A stretch of 64,000 bases of DNA from SZUA-430 sp040080835 (GTDB taxonomy: Bacteria > Pseudomonadota > Alphaproteobacteria > Micropepsales > Micropepsaceae), in assembly GCA_040080835.1 (NCBI GenBank), contig JBEBHP010000005.1, positions 211,065 through 275,064 on the forward strand. The letters run 5' to 3'. This document shows, in pieces, positions 25,867 through 34,009 of this stretch (within the stretch, counting starts at the first letter, position 1; every line of letters starts with the position of its first letter). The notes under the pieces were generated by a model that was given only the letters and a program-made list of their open reading frames with translations, was not told the origin of the DNA and made no database searches. The position numbers were made by a program, and so were the translations under genes.

Positions 25867-28338
25867 TCACCGGCCTCGAGGTTTTGCCCTTGCTGTAGGG
25901 AGAGCAGTCCATGGATCTTCGGGCCAGTGGTGCTTCGGGTATCTGCCCTTGAGGTCCCGCTTCACTTCCTGGTAACCGTTTTTCCAAAAGCTCTTCAGGT
26001 CCTTGGTGACCTGCACCGGTCGGCGAGCCGGGGAAAGCAGGTGCAATGTCAGCTGTATCTTGCCACCAGCTACAGAAGGAGTGTCGGCAAGGCCGAACAT
26101 TTCCTGCAGTCGTACTGCAAGCACAGGTTCGGCGCTTGTGTAGTCTATCCTGATGCTTGAGCCGGAAGGCACGGTGAGGTGTGTGGGGGCTTCTGCGTCG
26201 AGCTTCTTTCTTTGCTGCCAGTCAAGTGTGGCCTCCAGCGCGCCTCTCAGGTCAACGCGATGAAAGTCAGACGCACGCGTAATGCCGGTGATGAAGGGTG
26301 CCAGCCACACTTCAAGACTGTCCAGCAAAGTGGCATCGCCCAGATCTGGCCAGTTCGCCTGTGCTTCCAACCTGCGCAGAAGGGCTACTCGAGCGCGAAA
26401 GATTTCGAGCTCTGGGTCCCACGGCAATGCGGTTAGTCCAAGGCTGCGGATGCCGGTCAAGAGGGCTGCGGAAAGTTTGTCGGGGTCCGGGTTCCGAAGG
26501 GCGCGTTCAGAAAGGACCAGCGCGAAAAGCATCCGCTCTTCCTTTGCGCTAACCGAGCGCTCACGAGGGTTCCATTCGACAACTTGACGAGTTTTTATTT
26601 GGTTGCCAAACAGTTCTTCGATTTCGTTCACAGTGAGCGGTGCTGCCTGAAAAACGCGCGCATTCGCACCAGCTCCGTCCAGCGCTGCAATTGCAAGATA
26701 GTCCTGCGCCGCCAGTGGATCGGATTCAGAAAGCACTGCACCACGCCCGTTGGCGAGACGAAAGCTTGCGGGTCCGCGCCGCTTTGCGATCCGTTCAGGG
26801 TAAGCGAGAGCGATAAGGCGGCCGGCAGCGGAGGGAATTAGTTGCGGGTCCGTGACACCAAGAGCGCGTGACCAGGTGCGGGCCTGTTCCCTGGCGCGGG
26901 AGAGTGCTCCGCGGTTCGCCAGCTTATCGCGCTCACCGGCAAAAAGTTCGATTCGGGTGCGCATGTCGGTATCACGCGTTCGTGTTACATCGCGTTCGCC
27001 CAGTATTGCAGCCAATGCGGCAGCGGTTGCTCCAAGGCCCTGTTCCTTCGCTTTGATCATCATATGCGACAGACGGGGGTGAGCGCCAAAACGCAGGCAA
27101 GCTCGACCATGTGGCGTGATGCGGTTGTCGGTGCCGACAGCATCCAGTTCCCGCAACAGTTCCTGCGCTTCGGCAAATGTTCCTGCCGGTGGCTGGTCCA
27201 GAAGGTGAAGCTTTGTGGTGTCGAGCTCGCCCCATCCCGCCAGTTCCAGTGCAAATGGCGCAAGGTCGCTCGTCAGGATTTCCGCCGGTGTATAGGGGGG
27301 GAGGGCGCGGGTTTCGGCTTCTTCCCACAAGCGATAGCACGTACCTGGTGCAACGCGACCGGAGCGTCCGCGCCTCTGGTCTGCTGATGCGAGAGAGACT
27401 TTGCCGGTCTCGAGCTGTGTCACGCCTGTCGAAGGGTTGTAGCGGGCAAGGCGCTGCAGACCGCAATCAACCACCACCCGAATGTCTTCAATAGTCAGGC
27501 TCGTTTCCGCGATAGCGGTCGCCAAAACGATTTTGCGCAGCGTGTCGGTTCGCGGGCGGATCGCGAGATCCTGCTGCTCCGGTGACATGTTGCCATAGAG
27601 AGGCATGAGAGCGATGCCTGGCAGATTTTCTTCGGCTAGAAGCCGTTCAACCGTGTGTATTTCTCCTTCACCCGGGAGGAAAACCAAAATCCCACCCTCA
27701 ACTTCGTGGCACGCCCGCGCGATGATATTTGCGACATGCTTTTCAATGCGCGTGTGTTGGGCGGCTGCAGCGTATTTTGTCTCGATCGGGAAGAGGCGGC
27801 CTTCACTCTTGATGATCGGCACGTTGCCAAGGAGTGCTGAAATACGGACGCCATCCAGCGTAGCCGACATCACCATGATTTTCAGTTTATCGTTCAGAGC
27901 GCCCTGAACATCAATGGCGAGCGCCAGTCCCAGATCCGCATTCAAGCTGCGCTCGTGAAATTCATCGAAAATGACCAGCGCGACATCTCCAAGCTCCGGG
28001 TCTTCCTGCATTCTCCGCGTCAGAAGCGCTTCTGTGAGAACGATGACGCGCGTGCGTGAGCTGACACGGCTATCCTGCCGGACGCGATAGCCGATGGTTT
28101 CTCCAGGCTGTTCATTCAGCAGCGATGCCATGCGGGATGCGGCTGCCCTCGCAGCGATCCGGCGTGGCTCAAGCATGAGAATTTTCTTGCCTGCAGCCCA
28201 TGGCTCGTCAAGCAACGCCAGCGGCACCAAGGTTGTCTTTCCTGCGCCAGGGGGGGCTTCGAGGACAGCCGAATTTGATTGCTGAAGTGCGCGTTTGAGT
28301 TCCGGCAGAACCGCAGTAACTGGAAGATGCTGTATCAT
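25867..28338 (-). CDS. hrpB: ATP-dependent helicase HrpB
   Basis: An 823-residue DEAH-family helicase. Walker A APPGAGKTT is at residues 28-36, the DEFH box near residue 123, and the motif VI segment QRRGRSGRVAPG lies near residue 335. The ATP-dependent helicase C-terminal domain (HrpB_C) ends in YPKHHWPEDPW, the typical HrpB ending. The function is poorly known; some HrpB proteins affect RNA metabolism and stress survival. It lies 127 bases downstream of the pentapeptide gene's start on the same strand, so the two may share a transcript. Confidence 0.95.
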   Translation of the reverse strand: MIQHLPVTAVLPELKRALQQSNSAVLEAPPGAGKTTLVPLALLDEPWAAGKKILMLEPRRIAARAAASRMASLLNEQPGETIGYRVRQDSRVSSRTRVIVLTEALLTRRMQEDPELGDVALVIFDEFHERSLNADLGLALAIDVQGALNDKLKIMVMSATLDGVRISALLGNVPIIKSEGRLFPIETKYAAAAQHTRIEKHVANIIARACHEVEGGILVFLPGEGEIHTVERLLAEENLPGIALMPLYGNMSPEQQDLAIRPRTDTLRKIVLATAIAETSLTIEDIRVVVDCGLQRLARYNPSTGVTQLETGKVSLASADQRRGRSGRVAPGTCYRLWEEAETRALPPYTPAEILTSDLAPFALELAGWGELDTTKLHLLDQPPAGTFAEAQELLRELDAVGTDNRITPHGRACLRFGAHPRLSHMMIKAKEQGLGATAAALAAILGERDVTRTRDTDMRTRIELFAGERDKLANRGALSRAREQARTWSRALGVTDPQLIPSAAGRLIALAYPERIAKRRGPASFRLANGRGAVLSESDPLAAQDYLAIAALDGAGANARVFQAAPLTVNEIEELFGNQIKTRQVVEWNPRERSVSAKEERMLFALVLSERALRNPDPDKLSAALLTGIRSLGLTALPWDPELEIFRARVALLRRLEAQANWPDLGDATLLDSLEVWLAPFITGITRASDFHRVDLRGALEATLDWQQRKKLDAEAPTHLTVPSGSSIRIDYTSAEPVLAVRLQEMFGLADTPSVAGGKIQLTLHLLSPARRPVQVTKDLKSFWKNGYQEVKRDLKGRYPKHHWPEDPWTALPTARAKPRGR

Positions 28339-28570
28339 TCCAATTCAGTTCTATGATCGTCTTGTGAATGGGTCAAAGCAGCTGTCATAGATGGCGTCGT
28401 TGTGTCACTTTTCGCAGTCGCGATGGCTCGAAATTGACCGGATTCGCACAATCCCCGTGTCGCTGCATCGCCCATAAAATGTCGGCCATTGCACATTCGC
28501 GTCTGGCGGTATGTATAGAATCCTGTCACATTTCGTCGATGATCAGAAGCCTGAGTGAGAAGGACGTTGC

Positions 28571-29584
28571 GTGTCAGTTGAGAGTTCCGGCGTGAAAGAG
28601 GCCCAGAGTTGGGCGCAAAAACTGATTGCCTATCGGGAACCGCATGACGTCCGCGGAATAGTCGAGATCCTGGTAACAGCGGTTCCATTTGTAGCCCTGT
28701 GGCTGACCGCATGGTTTGTGCTGTCATACAGCTACTGGCTGACGCTTGCCATTTGTGTACCTGCTGCAGCGTTTCTGGTTCGACTTTTTCTTATTCTGCA
28801 TGATTGTGGACACGGCTCGTTTTTCCGCAGACGGGAGGCGAATGACTGGGTGGGACGCATCTGCGGACTTTTAACATTTACGCCGTACGGAGTCTGGCGG
28901 AAGTCTCACAGTCTGCATCACGCTACATCCGGCAATCTGGAACGGCGCGGCGTTGGGGACATCGAGACAATGACTGTCACCGAGTATCTGTCCCAGCCAT
29001 GGTGGGAGAGATTGCGATATCGCCTCTATCGTCATCCGATCATACTGTTCGTGATTGGACCGGCCTATGTGTTTCTGGTTGCGAACCGCTTGCCGGTCGG
29101 AATGATGAAATCAGGATCAGCCCCCTGGATATCGGCAATGCTGAACAATGCGGCGCTGATTGCGTTCGTTGCCGTCATGATGTGGTTTTTCGGGGTGGTA
29201 CCGTTCCTGATGGTGCACTTGCCGATCGTGCTGCTGGCCGGTTCCATTGGCGTCTGGCTTTTCTTTGTCCAGCACCAGTTCGAAGGAACGGTTTGGGAGA
29301 GTGAAGAAGGCTGGGATTTGCAGAACGCGGCCCTGCGGGGCAGTTCACATTACGATCTTCCGATGGTGCTCAGGTGGCTCACTGCCAATATCGGCGTTCA
29401 TCATGTGCATCATCTGAACGCTAGAATACCATTCTACCGTCTGCGCCACGTCTTGCGCGATCATCCGGAACTCAACTCCATGGGTCGTTTAACCCTGTGG
29501 GAGAGCTTTCGCTGTGTGAAGTTGGCCTTGTGGTGCGAAAACAGGAGGCGACTCATCTCGTTCAGAGAGTTGCGGGCGGCCTGA
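28571..29584 (+). CDS. membrane fatty acid desaturase
   Basis: A 337-residue membrane desaturase. Three histidine clusters of the family are present: HDCGH (about residues 77-81), HSLHH (about 113-117) and HHVHH (about 277-281). Several membrane segments lie between. It starts at GTG with AGAAGGA upstream. It resembles DesA-like omega-6/omega-3 or Delta12-type desaturases of proteobacteria. It should introduce double bonds into membrane lipid acyl chains using a di-iron centre and oxygen. The 232-base region before it, divergent from hrpB, holds no other gene. Confidence 0.9.
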   Translation: MSVESSGVKEAQSWAQKLIAYREPHDVRGIVEILVTAVPFVALWLTAWFVLSYSYWLTLAICVPAAAFLVRLFLILHDCGHGSFFRRREANDWVGRICGLLTFTPYGVWRKSHSLHHATSGNLERRGVGDIETMTVTEYLSQPWWERLRYRLYRHPIILFVIGPAYVFLVANRLPVGMMKSGSAPWISAMLNNAALIAFVAVMMWFFGVVPFLMVHLPIVLLAGSIGVWLFFVQHQFEGTVWESEEGWDLQNAALRGSSHYDLPMVLRWLTANIGVHHVHHLNARIPFYRLRHVLRDHPELNSMGRLTLWESFRCVKLALWCENRRRLISFRELRAA

Positions 29585-29626
29585 ACCGCTGCCGCGGCAA
29601 TCTGCCATCGGTCCCTTTGCGAGACA

Positions 29627-29662
29627 TTTGAACGACTTTCGGAGTACTTGCGGTCGTTCAAA
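29627..29662. repeat. perfect 10-base inverted repeat carrying the TTGAACGAC word
   Basis: TTTGAACGAC (29627-29636) and GTCGTTCAAA (29653-29662) are perfect complements separated by 16 bases. There is no T-run after it, so it is not a normal terminator. It lies 18 bases ahead of the small gene at 29681 and could be a pair of operator half-sites. The 13-base word ACATTTGAACGAC recurs at 52790-52802. Confidence 0.6.
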
Positions 29663-29680
29663 CGAAAGGCGCCGGTACCA

Positions 29681-29899
29681 ATGAGCATGAAAAAGAAGAA
29701 GGGATTACCACCGCCCTATGCCGAGGAAACCAAAGACATGCGCTTCCAGGGCACCTTTGAGGTATTTGTGCCGGTTCCCGGCCGCGTGAAGCCGCAGCGT
29801 GTCCCTCGCCAATTCAGCAGCATGGCTGAAGCGGAAAGCTGGATACACAGCCCCGACGGAGAAGATACAATTGTCGCCATGCTAAAGGACGCCGGTTAG
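29681..29899 (+). CDS. small conserved-looking protein, unknown function
   Basis: A 72-residue soluble protein beginning MSMKKKKGLPPPYAEETKDM, with AAAGG ahead of ATG 29681. The rest (FQGTFEVFVPVPGRVKPQRV then AESWIHSPDGEDTIVAML) reads as a compact alpha/beta domain with a proline-rich start and an alanine/glutamate helix; this is well-behaved coding sequence rather than noise. The next gene starts three bases after its stop. I do not recognise the family. Confidence 0.55.
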   Translation: MSMKKKKGLPPPYAEETKDMRFQGTFEVFVPVPGRVKPQRVPRQFSSMAEAESWIHSPDGEDTIVAMLKDAG

Positions 29900-29901
29900 C
29901 A

Positions 29902-30309
29902 GTGAGAGTTGTCGATATGCTTCGTAGCGCAGGTGCCGTACTGGCTGGTTTGGTCACGATCTTCGTGACACACATTGGAACCGACCAGATCATGCATGAC
30001 ACGGGTGTATTTCCTCCGCTCAGCCAACCGATGTACGATCCGGCACTCAATCTGCTTGCACTCACTTATCGTTGTGTGTTTTCGATCGTTGGTTGTTATG
30101 TCACTGCTGCATTGGCGCCCAGGGCTCCATTCGAGCACGCAACTGCCCTCGGCATCATTGGAACGTTGTTGAGCGGGCTTGGAGTGTTCGTCGCCACGCA
30201 GGCCGACCTGGGCCCGCTCTGGTATCCGCTTGCACTCCTTGTGTCAGCGCTGCCCTGTGCGTGGGCAGGGGGCTGGCTCTATCTTCATTTCCACCGTTCA
30301 GGACAGTAA
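29902..30309 (+). CDS. four-helix membrane protein, unknown function
   Basis: A 135-residue protein with four predicted membrane segments: about residues 8-26, 50-70, 80-98 and 105-125. A conserved-looking polar stretch HIGTDQIMHDTGVFPP follows the first helix. GTG 29902 is used here; ATG 29917, five codons later and preceded by GTGAGAG, is an equally good start. It is close to the preceding small gene and probably co-transcribed. No function can be proposed. Confidence 0.65.
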   Translation: MRVVDMLRSAGAVLAGLVTIFVTHIGTDQIMHDTGVFPPLSQPMYDPALNLLALTYRCVFSIVGCYVTAALAPRAPFEHATALGIIGTLLSGLGVFVATQADLGPLWYPLALLVSALPCAWAGGWLYLHFHRSGQ

Positions 30310-30359
30310 ACGCTGCCACGCCAGCATTGCTCTGACAGCGTCGTATGCGAACTCTGAGA

Positions 30360-31220
30360 CTATGCGCTTGTGGCAGTTTTTTCGAAGTCGCTCGCGTCAT
30401 GGCGCTCAGGCAGTTGTGTGCCTGGTTCACCCCAAACCCGGTTGACCATGCGACCGCGCTGAACGGCGGGACGCTGTGCTATCTGGTCGGCCCATCTGAT
30501 CACGTTCCTGTATTCCTGCACCGAGAGGAATTCCCCGGCTTCGTAGAGAACGCCCTTCACCATCGCACCGTACCAAGGCCAGATCGACATGTCCGCAATG
30601 GTGTAGTCCTTGCCCGACATGAACTCGTTCTTTGCCAGGTGTTGATCGAGCACATCCAGCTGTCGCTTGACTTCCATGGCATAGCGGTCAATGGCGTATT
30701 CAATCTTGATGGGCGCGTAGGCGTAGAAGTGGCCGAAACCGCCCCCTAGAAAAGGTGCGGATCCCATCTGCCAGAACAGCCATGACATGCATTCCGCTCG
30801 CGCATGGATTTCTTTCGGAAGAAATGCACCGCCAAACTTTTCCGAGAGGTAGAACAGGATTGCCGCAGATTCAAATACGCGGGTTGGCGTTGGCGTGCTG
30901 CGGTCCAGAAGGGCAGGGATTTTCGAGTTCGGGTTGATAGACACAAAGCCGGAACCGAACTGCGAGCCATCATTGATGTTTACCAGCCACGCGTCGTATT
31001 CGGAACCCTTGTGGCCAGCCGCAAGCAACTCTTCCAGCATAACCGTCACCTTGACGCCATTTGGTGTCCCCAGTGAATAGAGCTGGAGTGGATGCTTGCC
31101 GACAGGCAGTTCCTTTTCCTGGGTGGCACCGGCTATTGGCCTGTTGATTTTCGAAAAGCGTCCGCCGCTTTCCTTGTTCCACGTCCAGACTTTGGGAGGC
31201 GTATATGTTGCGTCGGTCAT
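30360..31220 (-). CDS. yghU: glutathione S-transferase, YghU type
   Basis: A 286-residue member of the Nu-class GSTs (YghU/YfcG). The N-terminus YTPPKVWTWNKESGGRFSKINRPIAG is the long extension found in YghU, and the thioredoxin-like fold follows with LQLYSLGTPNGVKVTVMLEE and IPALLDRSTPTPTRVFES. YghU binds two glutathiones and reduces organic hydroperoxides or disulfides. It lies downstream of the Baeyer-Villiger monooxygenase but has its own leader, in which the start codon is buried in a hairpin. Confidence 0.9.
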   Translation of the reverse strand: MTDATYTPPKVWTWNKESGGRFSKINRPIAGATQEKELPVGKHPLQLYSLGTPNGVKVTVMLEELLAAGHKGSEYDAWLVNINDGSQFGSGFVSINPNSKIPALLDRSTPTPTRVFESAAILFYLSEKFGGAFLPKEIHARAECMSWLFWQMGSAPFLGGGFGHFYAYAPIKIEYAIDRYAMEVKRQLDVLDQHLAKNEFMSGKDYTIADMSIWPWYGAMVKGVLYEAGEFLSVQEYRNVIRWADQIAQRPAVQRGRMVNRVWGEPGTQLPERHDASDFEKTATSA

Positions 31221-31280
31221 TGGCAGTGCTCCATAGGTTCAATGCTGTTGCTGCATTTGAACCGATTGGAGCTGCCAATG
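31218..31280 (-). promoter_or_regulatory. long hairpin sequestering the yghU start codon and ribosome site
   Basis: In the RNA, the arm at 31280-31253 can pair with the arm at 31245-31218 around a 7-base loop. Matching blocks are CATTGGCAG/CTGCCAATG, CTCCA/TGGAG, GGTTCAA/TTGAACC and ATGC/GCAT, with small bulges, about 25 pairs in all. The ATG of the yghU-like gene is the last three bases of the hairpin, and its GGAG site is in the same stem. Confidence 0.65.
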
Positions 31281-31324
31281 ACAAGGGGCGAGTTCGCGTT
31301 TGCGAGGCAAAGCCCCGATCACGA

Positions 31325-32830
31325 TTACTCCGCTGCGCGGGCCAGGTCTCGTTTTGATCCGGATTTCGCCTTGGCAAACTCCAACGCGTCGTCTTCGATG
31401 GGGGCTTTGCGCATGTCCTTGATGTCGGCGAAATAATTCTGGTTCTGCCGCCACGGATAATTGGCGCCCTGCTTGGGAAGCATTGCCAGCGCGCGCTGCA
31501 CGTATCCACTTGTGAAGTCGAGCCATGGCTCTGCCTTCAGGTTCTCGTCCTTGAGGCGCGGGGTCGCTATTTCAACACCCTTTTCGTCCATCTTGTTCAG
31601 CAGGCGGCACACATATTCACAAATGAGGTCCGCGCGCAGCGTCCAGGAAGCATTTGTGTAACCGAATATGCTCGCCAGATTGGGCACGCCCGAATACATC
31701 AAGCCTTTGTAGGTGAATGTCTTGCCGAAGTCGATTTGTCGGCCGTCAACCGAAACGTTGATGCCTCCGAGAACTTCCATTTGCAGGCCCGTCGCCGTCA
31801 CGATGACATCGGCCTCTAGTTCCTTGCCCGACTTCAATCGAATCCCTTTTTCAGTGAAGGTCTCGATGTGGTCGGTGACGACACTGGCACGACCCTGGCT
31901 GATCGAATTGAACAGGTCAGCATCCGGCACCAGGCACAGGCGTTCATCCCAAGGTTTATATCGCGGCGTGAAGTGGGTGGCGACATCGAAGTCCTTTGGC
32001 AACAGGTTCTTCACGCCAGCAATCAGGAATTCCTTCACACCTGCGGGGTCCTTGCGCGAGCGTCTGTAAAAGTAGCGCTGCATCATAATGTTGCGCCAGC
32101 GCGGAATCGCATAAGCCCAGGATGCGGGCAGGAACCTGCGCAGCATGTTTGCCGTGGCGTCCTTTTCGGGGCGTGACACATAATATGTTGGCGAGCGCTG
32201 CAACATTGTGACGTGTCCGGCAGACTTTGCCATGGAAGGGACCAGCGTTACTGCCGTGGCGCCAGAACCGATGATGACGACGCGTTTGCCGTCGTAGTTG
32301 AAATTTTCGGGCCAGAGTTGCGGGTGAATGATGGCTCCCTTGAAGCGGTCGCGGCCTGGAAACTCTGGTGTGTAGCCAGCGGCATAGCGGTAGTAGCCTG
32401 CGCAAGAGAACAGGAAGTTTGCCGTGAATGTTGCCGGGTGTTCACTGCCATCAGCGTCGCGTTTCCGGGCTTCGATCGTCCAGCGTGCCGTGTTGGAATC
32501 CCAGGATGCGTTTGCGACGTTGTGACGGAACCGGATGTGCTTGTCGATGCCACCTTCACGAGCTGTCTCAGTGACATACTCCCGAATGGCGCTACCGGGT
32601 GAAATGGTGCTTTCGTGGGTCCACGGCTTGAAGCCGTAGCCCATGGTCAGCATGTCGGAGTCCGAACGGATGCCGGGGTAGCGGAAGAGGTCCCACGTGC
32701 CGCCGATACGCTCGCGGTTCTCAAGGATCACATAGGTTTTCTGTGGCGCATTTTTGTTGAGGTGCCAAGCGGCGTCCACGCCTGAAAGTCCGGCGCCAAT
32801 AATCAGCACATCAAAATGTTCGGCAGCCAT
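31325..32830 (-). CDS. FAD-dependent Baeyer-Villiger-type monooxygenase
   Basis: A class B flavoprotein monooxygenase of about 501 residues. The FAD motif GAGLSG follows MAAEHFDVLII; the Baeyer-Villiger fingerprint FKGAIIHPQLWP matches FxGxxxHxxxW(P/D); GSGATA binds NADPH. The sequence resembles EthA-like and related BVMOs that insert oxygen next to ketones to make esters or lactones. ATG 32830 is preferred over the upstream ATG 32848. It is divergent from a TetR gene, with a palindrome between them. Confidence 0.9.
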   Translation of the reverse strand: MAAEHFDVLIIGAGLSGVDAAWHLNKNAPQKTYVILENRERIGGTWDLFRYPGIRSDSDMLTMGYGFKPWTHESTISPGSAIREYVTETAREGGIDKHIRFRHNVANASWDSNTARWTIEARKRDADGSEHPATFTANFLFSCAGYYRYAAGYTPEFPGRDRFKGAIIHPQLWPENFNYDGKRVVIIGSGATAVTLVPSMAKSAGHVTMLQRSPTYYVSRPEKDATANMLRRFLPASWAYAIPRWRNIMMQRYFYRRSRKDPAGVKEFLIAGVKNLLPKDFDVATHFTPRYKPWDERLCLVPDADLFNSISQGRASVVTDHIETFTEKGIRLKSGKELEADVIVTATGLQMEVLGGINVSVDGRQIDFGKTFTYKGLMYSGVPNLASIFGYTNASWTLRADLICEYVCRLLNKMDEKGVEIATPRLKDENLKAEPWLDFTSGYVQRALAMLPKQGANYPWRQNQNYFADIKDMRKAPIEDDALEFAKAKSGSKRDLARAAE

Positions 32831-32854
32831 GGAAGCTCCATAATCCAATTGCTT

Positions 32855-32873
32855 TACATAGTATCACTATGTA
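32855..32873. promoter_or_regulatory. palindromic operator between the monooxygenase and tetR genes
   Basis: TACATAGT and ACTATGTA form a perfect 8-3-8 inverted repeat in the divergent promoter region. Its size and place are typical of a TetR-family operator that would control both genes. Confidence 0.65.
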
Positions 32874-32932
32874 TATCGCTTCATACCAATTGTCAATTGC
32901 AACACGCTGTCGAGGCGTTAACGGAGCCCAGA

Positions 32933-33517
32933 TTGGCCAGACGAACTGCAGAGGCTGCGGCTCAGACCCGCGCTGCCATTGTGGCGGCGGCCCGCGAGTT
33001 GTTTGCCAAACATGGATTTTCGGCGACCACGACATCCGAAGTTGCCTCACGTGCAGGTGTTACGGTCGGCGCGCTGTTTCATCATTTCACAGACAAGGTC
33101 GATCTTTTTATTGCCGTCTTTGATGAACTCGACGCGGAGATGGACGCCCACGCTCGCGAACGAGCGCGCACATTTGGTGGCGTCAAAGGGTTTCTCGAAG
33201 GGTTTCGCGCGTTTCTGGAGTTCGCACAGAACCAAGACTATCACCGCATCGTGCTTGCAGAAGCGCCAGTGGTCCTCAGCGACAAGATATGGAAGAGCCG
33301 TGACAAGCTGCGTGGGCTGTCGACAATCATGCAAGGTGTCGAAGCATTGATTTCTTCGGGTGAGATCCCCGTGCAACCGGCAAAACCGCTTGCGATCCTG
33401 CTGCTTGGAGCGATGAACGAGAGTGGTTTTGCGCTCGCGCGCAACGAAGCCGGTGTCACGGTCAGCGGCTGCGTCCATGCCATGGAGCGTTTGCTGAAGG
33501 GCGGCAGGGCAGGCTAG
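32933..33517 (+). CDS. TetR family transcriptional regulator
   Basis: A TetR regulator of about 194 residues. A TTG at 32933 is proposed as start because GGAG lies seven bases before it and because the ATG at 32816 is inside the divergent monooxygenase gene. The DNA-binding domain reads AIVAAARELFAKHGFSATTT, SEVASRAGVTVGALFHHFTD with a clear recognition helix. The C-terminal domain is of normal length. It probably represses the divergent Baeyer-Villiger monooxygenase through the palindrome at 32855-32873. Confidence 0.85.
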   Translation: MARRTAEAAAQTRAAIVAAARELFAKHGFSATTTSEVASRAGVTVGALFHHFTDKVDLFIAVFDELDAEMDAHARERARTFGGVKGFLEGFRAFLEFAQNQDYHRIVLAEAPVVLSDKIWKSRDKLRGLSTIMQGVEALISSGEIPVQPAKPLAILLLGAMNESGFALARNEAGVTVSGCVHAMERLLKGGRAG

Positions 33518-33521
33518 TGAA

Positions 33522-33980
33522 CTAGAGCGCTCTCGTCATGAGCACGCCAGGTCCAAACCGGGTGGCTACCATGCCTCGTTCTTCAAACCAGCAGGACTTG
33601 TAGAATTCAAGCGCATGCGGATTGGCAACGAGATTGATTTGTCGGTGAGCATGCTCCCGAGATTTGAGTACGGCATGATCGACAAGCGCACGACCGATTC
33701 CGCGGCGCCAGTGCGTCGGCTCCACGAACAGGCCATCAAGGTCGATTGTTTTGCCCGTTTGTTCAAGCAGAGCGACAAAGCCCAAAACCGACCCATCGCG
33801 TTCGGCCACAAAGACCAAACCACTTTTGATCTGAGCGACTGAAAGTTCGATTACTTCCGGGTGCGCTTCAAGATGAGGGCGGTCTCCAGGATTCTGGAGA
33901 GAAGCGCGCATCTGCAAGCCTTCCAATGCGCGCTTCTCGTTTGTTCTTGCTGGACGTATTTCAATTCCGGATGGCAGCAA
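33522..33980 (-). CDS. GNAT family N-acetyltransferase
   Basis: A 152-residue GNAT protein. Motif A reads LFVEPTHWRRGIGRALVDHA, the expected acetyl-CoA pyrophosphate-binding pattern; ANPHALEFYKSCWFE is motif B. No ATG is in a good place, so TTG 33980 is used with GAGCGGG upstream. The substrate is unknown. It converges with the tetR gene. Confidence 0.8.
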   Translation of the reverse strand: MLPSGIEIRPARTNEKRALEGLQMRASLQNPGDRPHLEAHPEVIELSVAQIKSGLVFVAERDGSVLGFVALLEQTGKTIDLDGLFVEPTHWRRGIGRALVDHAVLKSREHAHRQINLVANPHALEFYKSCWFEERGMVATRFGPGVLMTRAL

Positions 33981-34009
33981 GGCACCCGCTCATCTTCTGA
34001 ATCGTCAGG

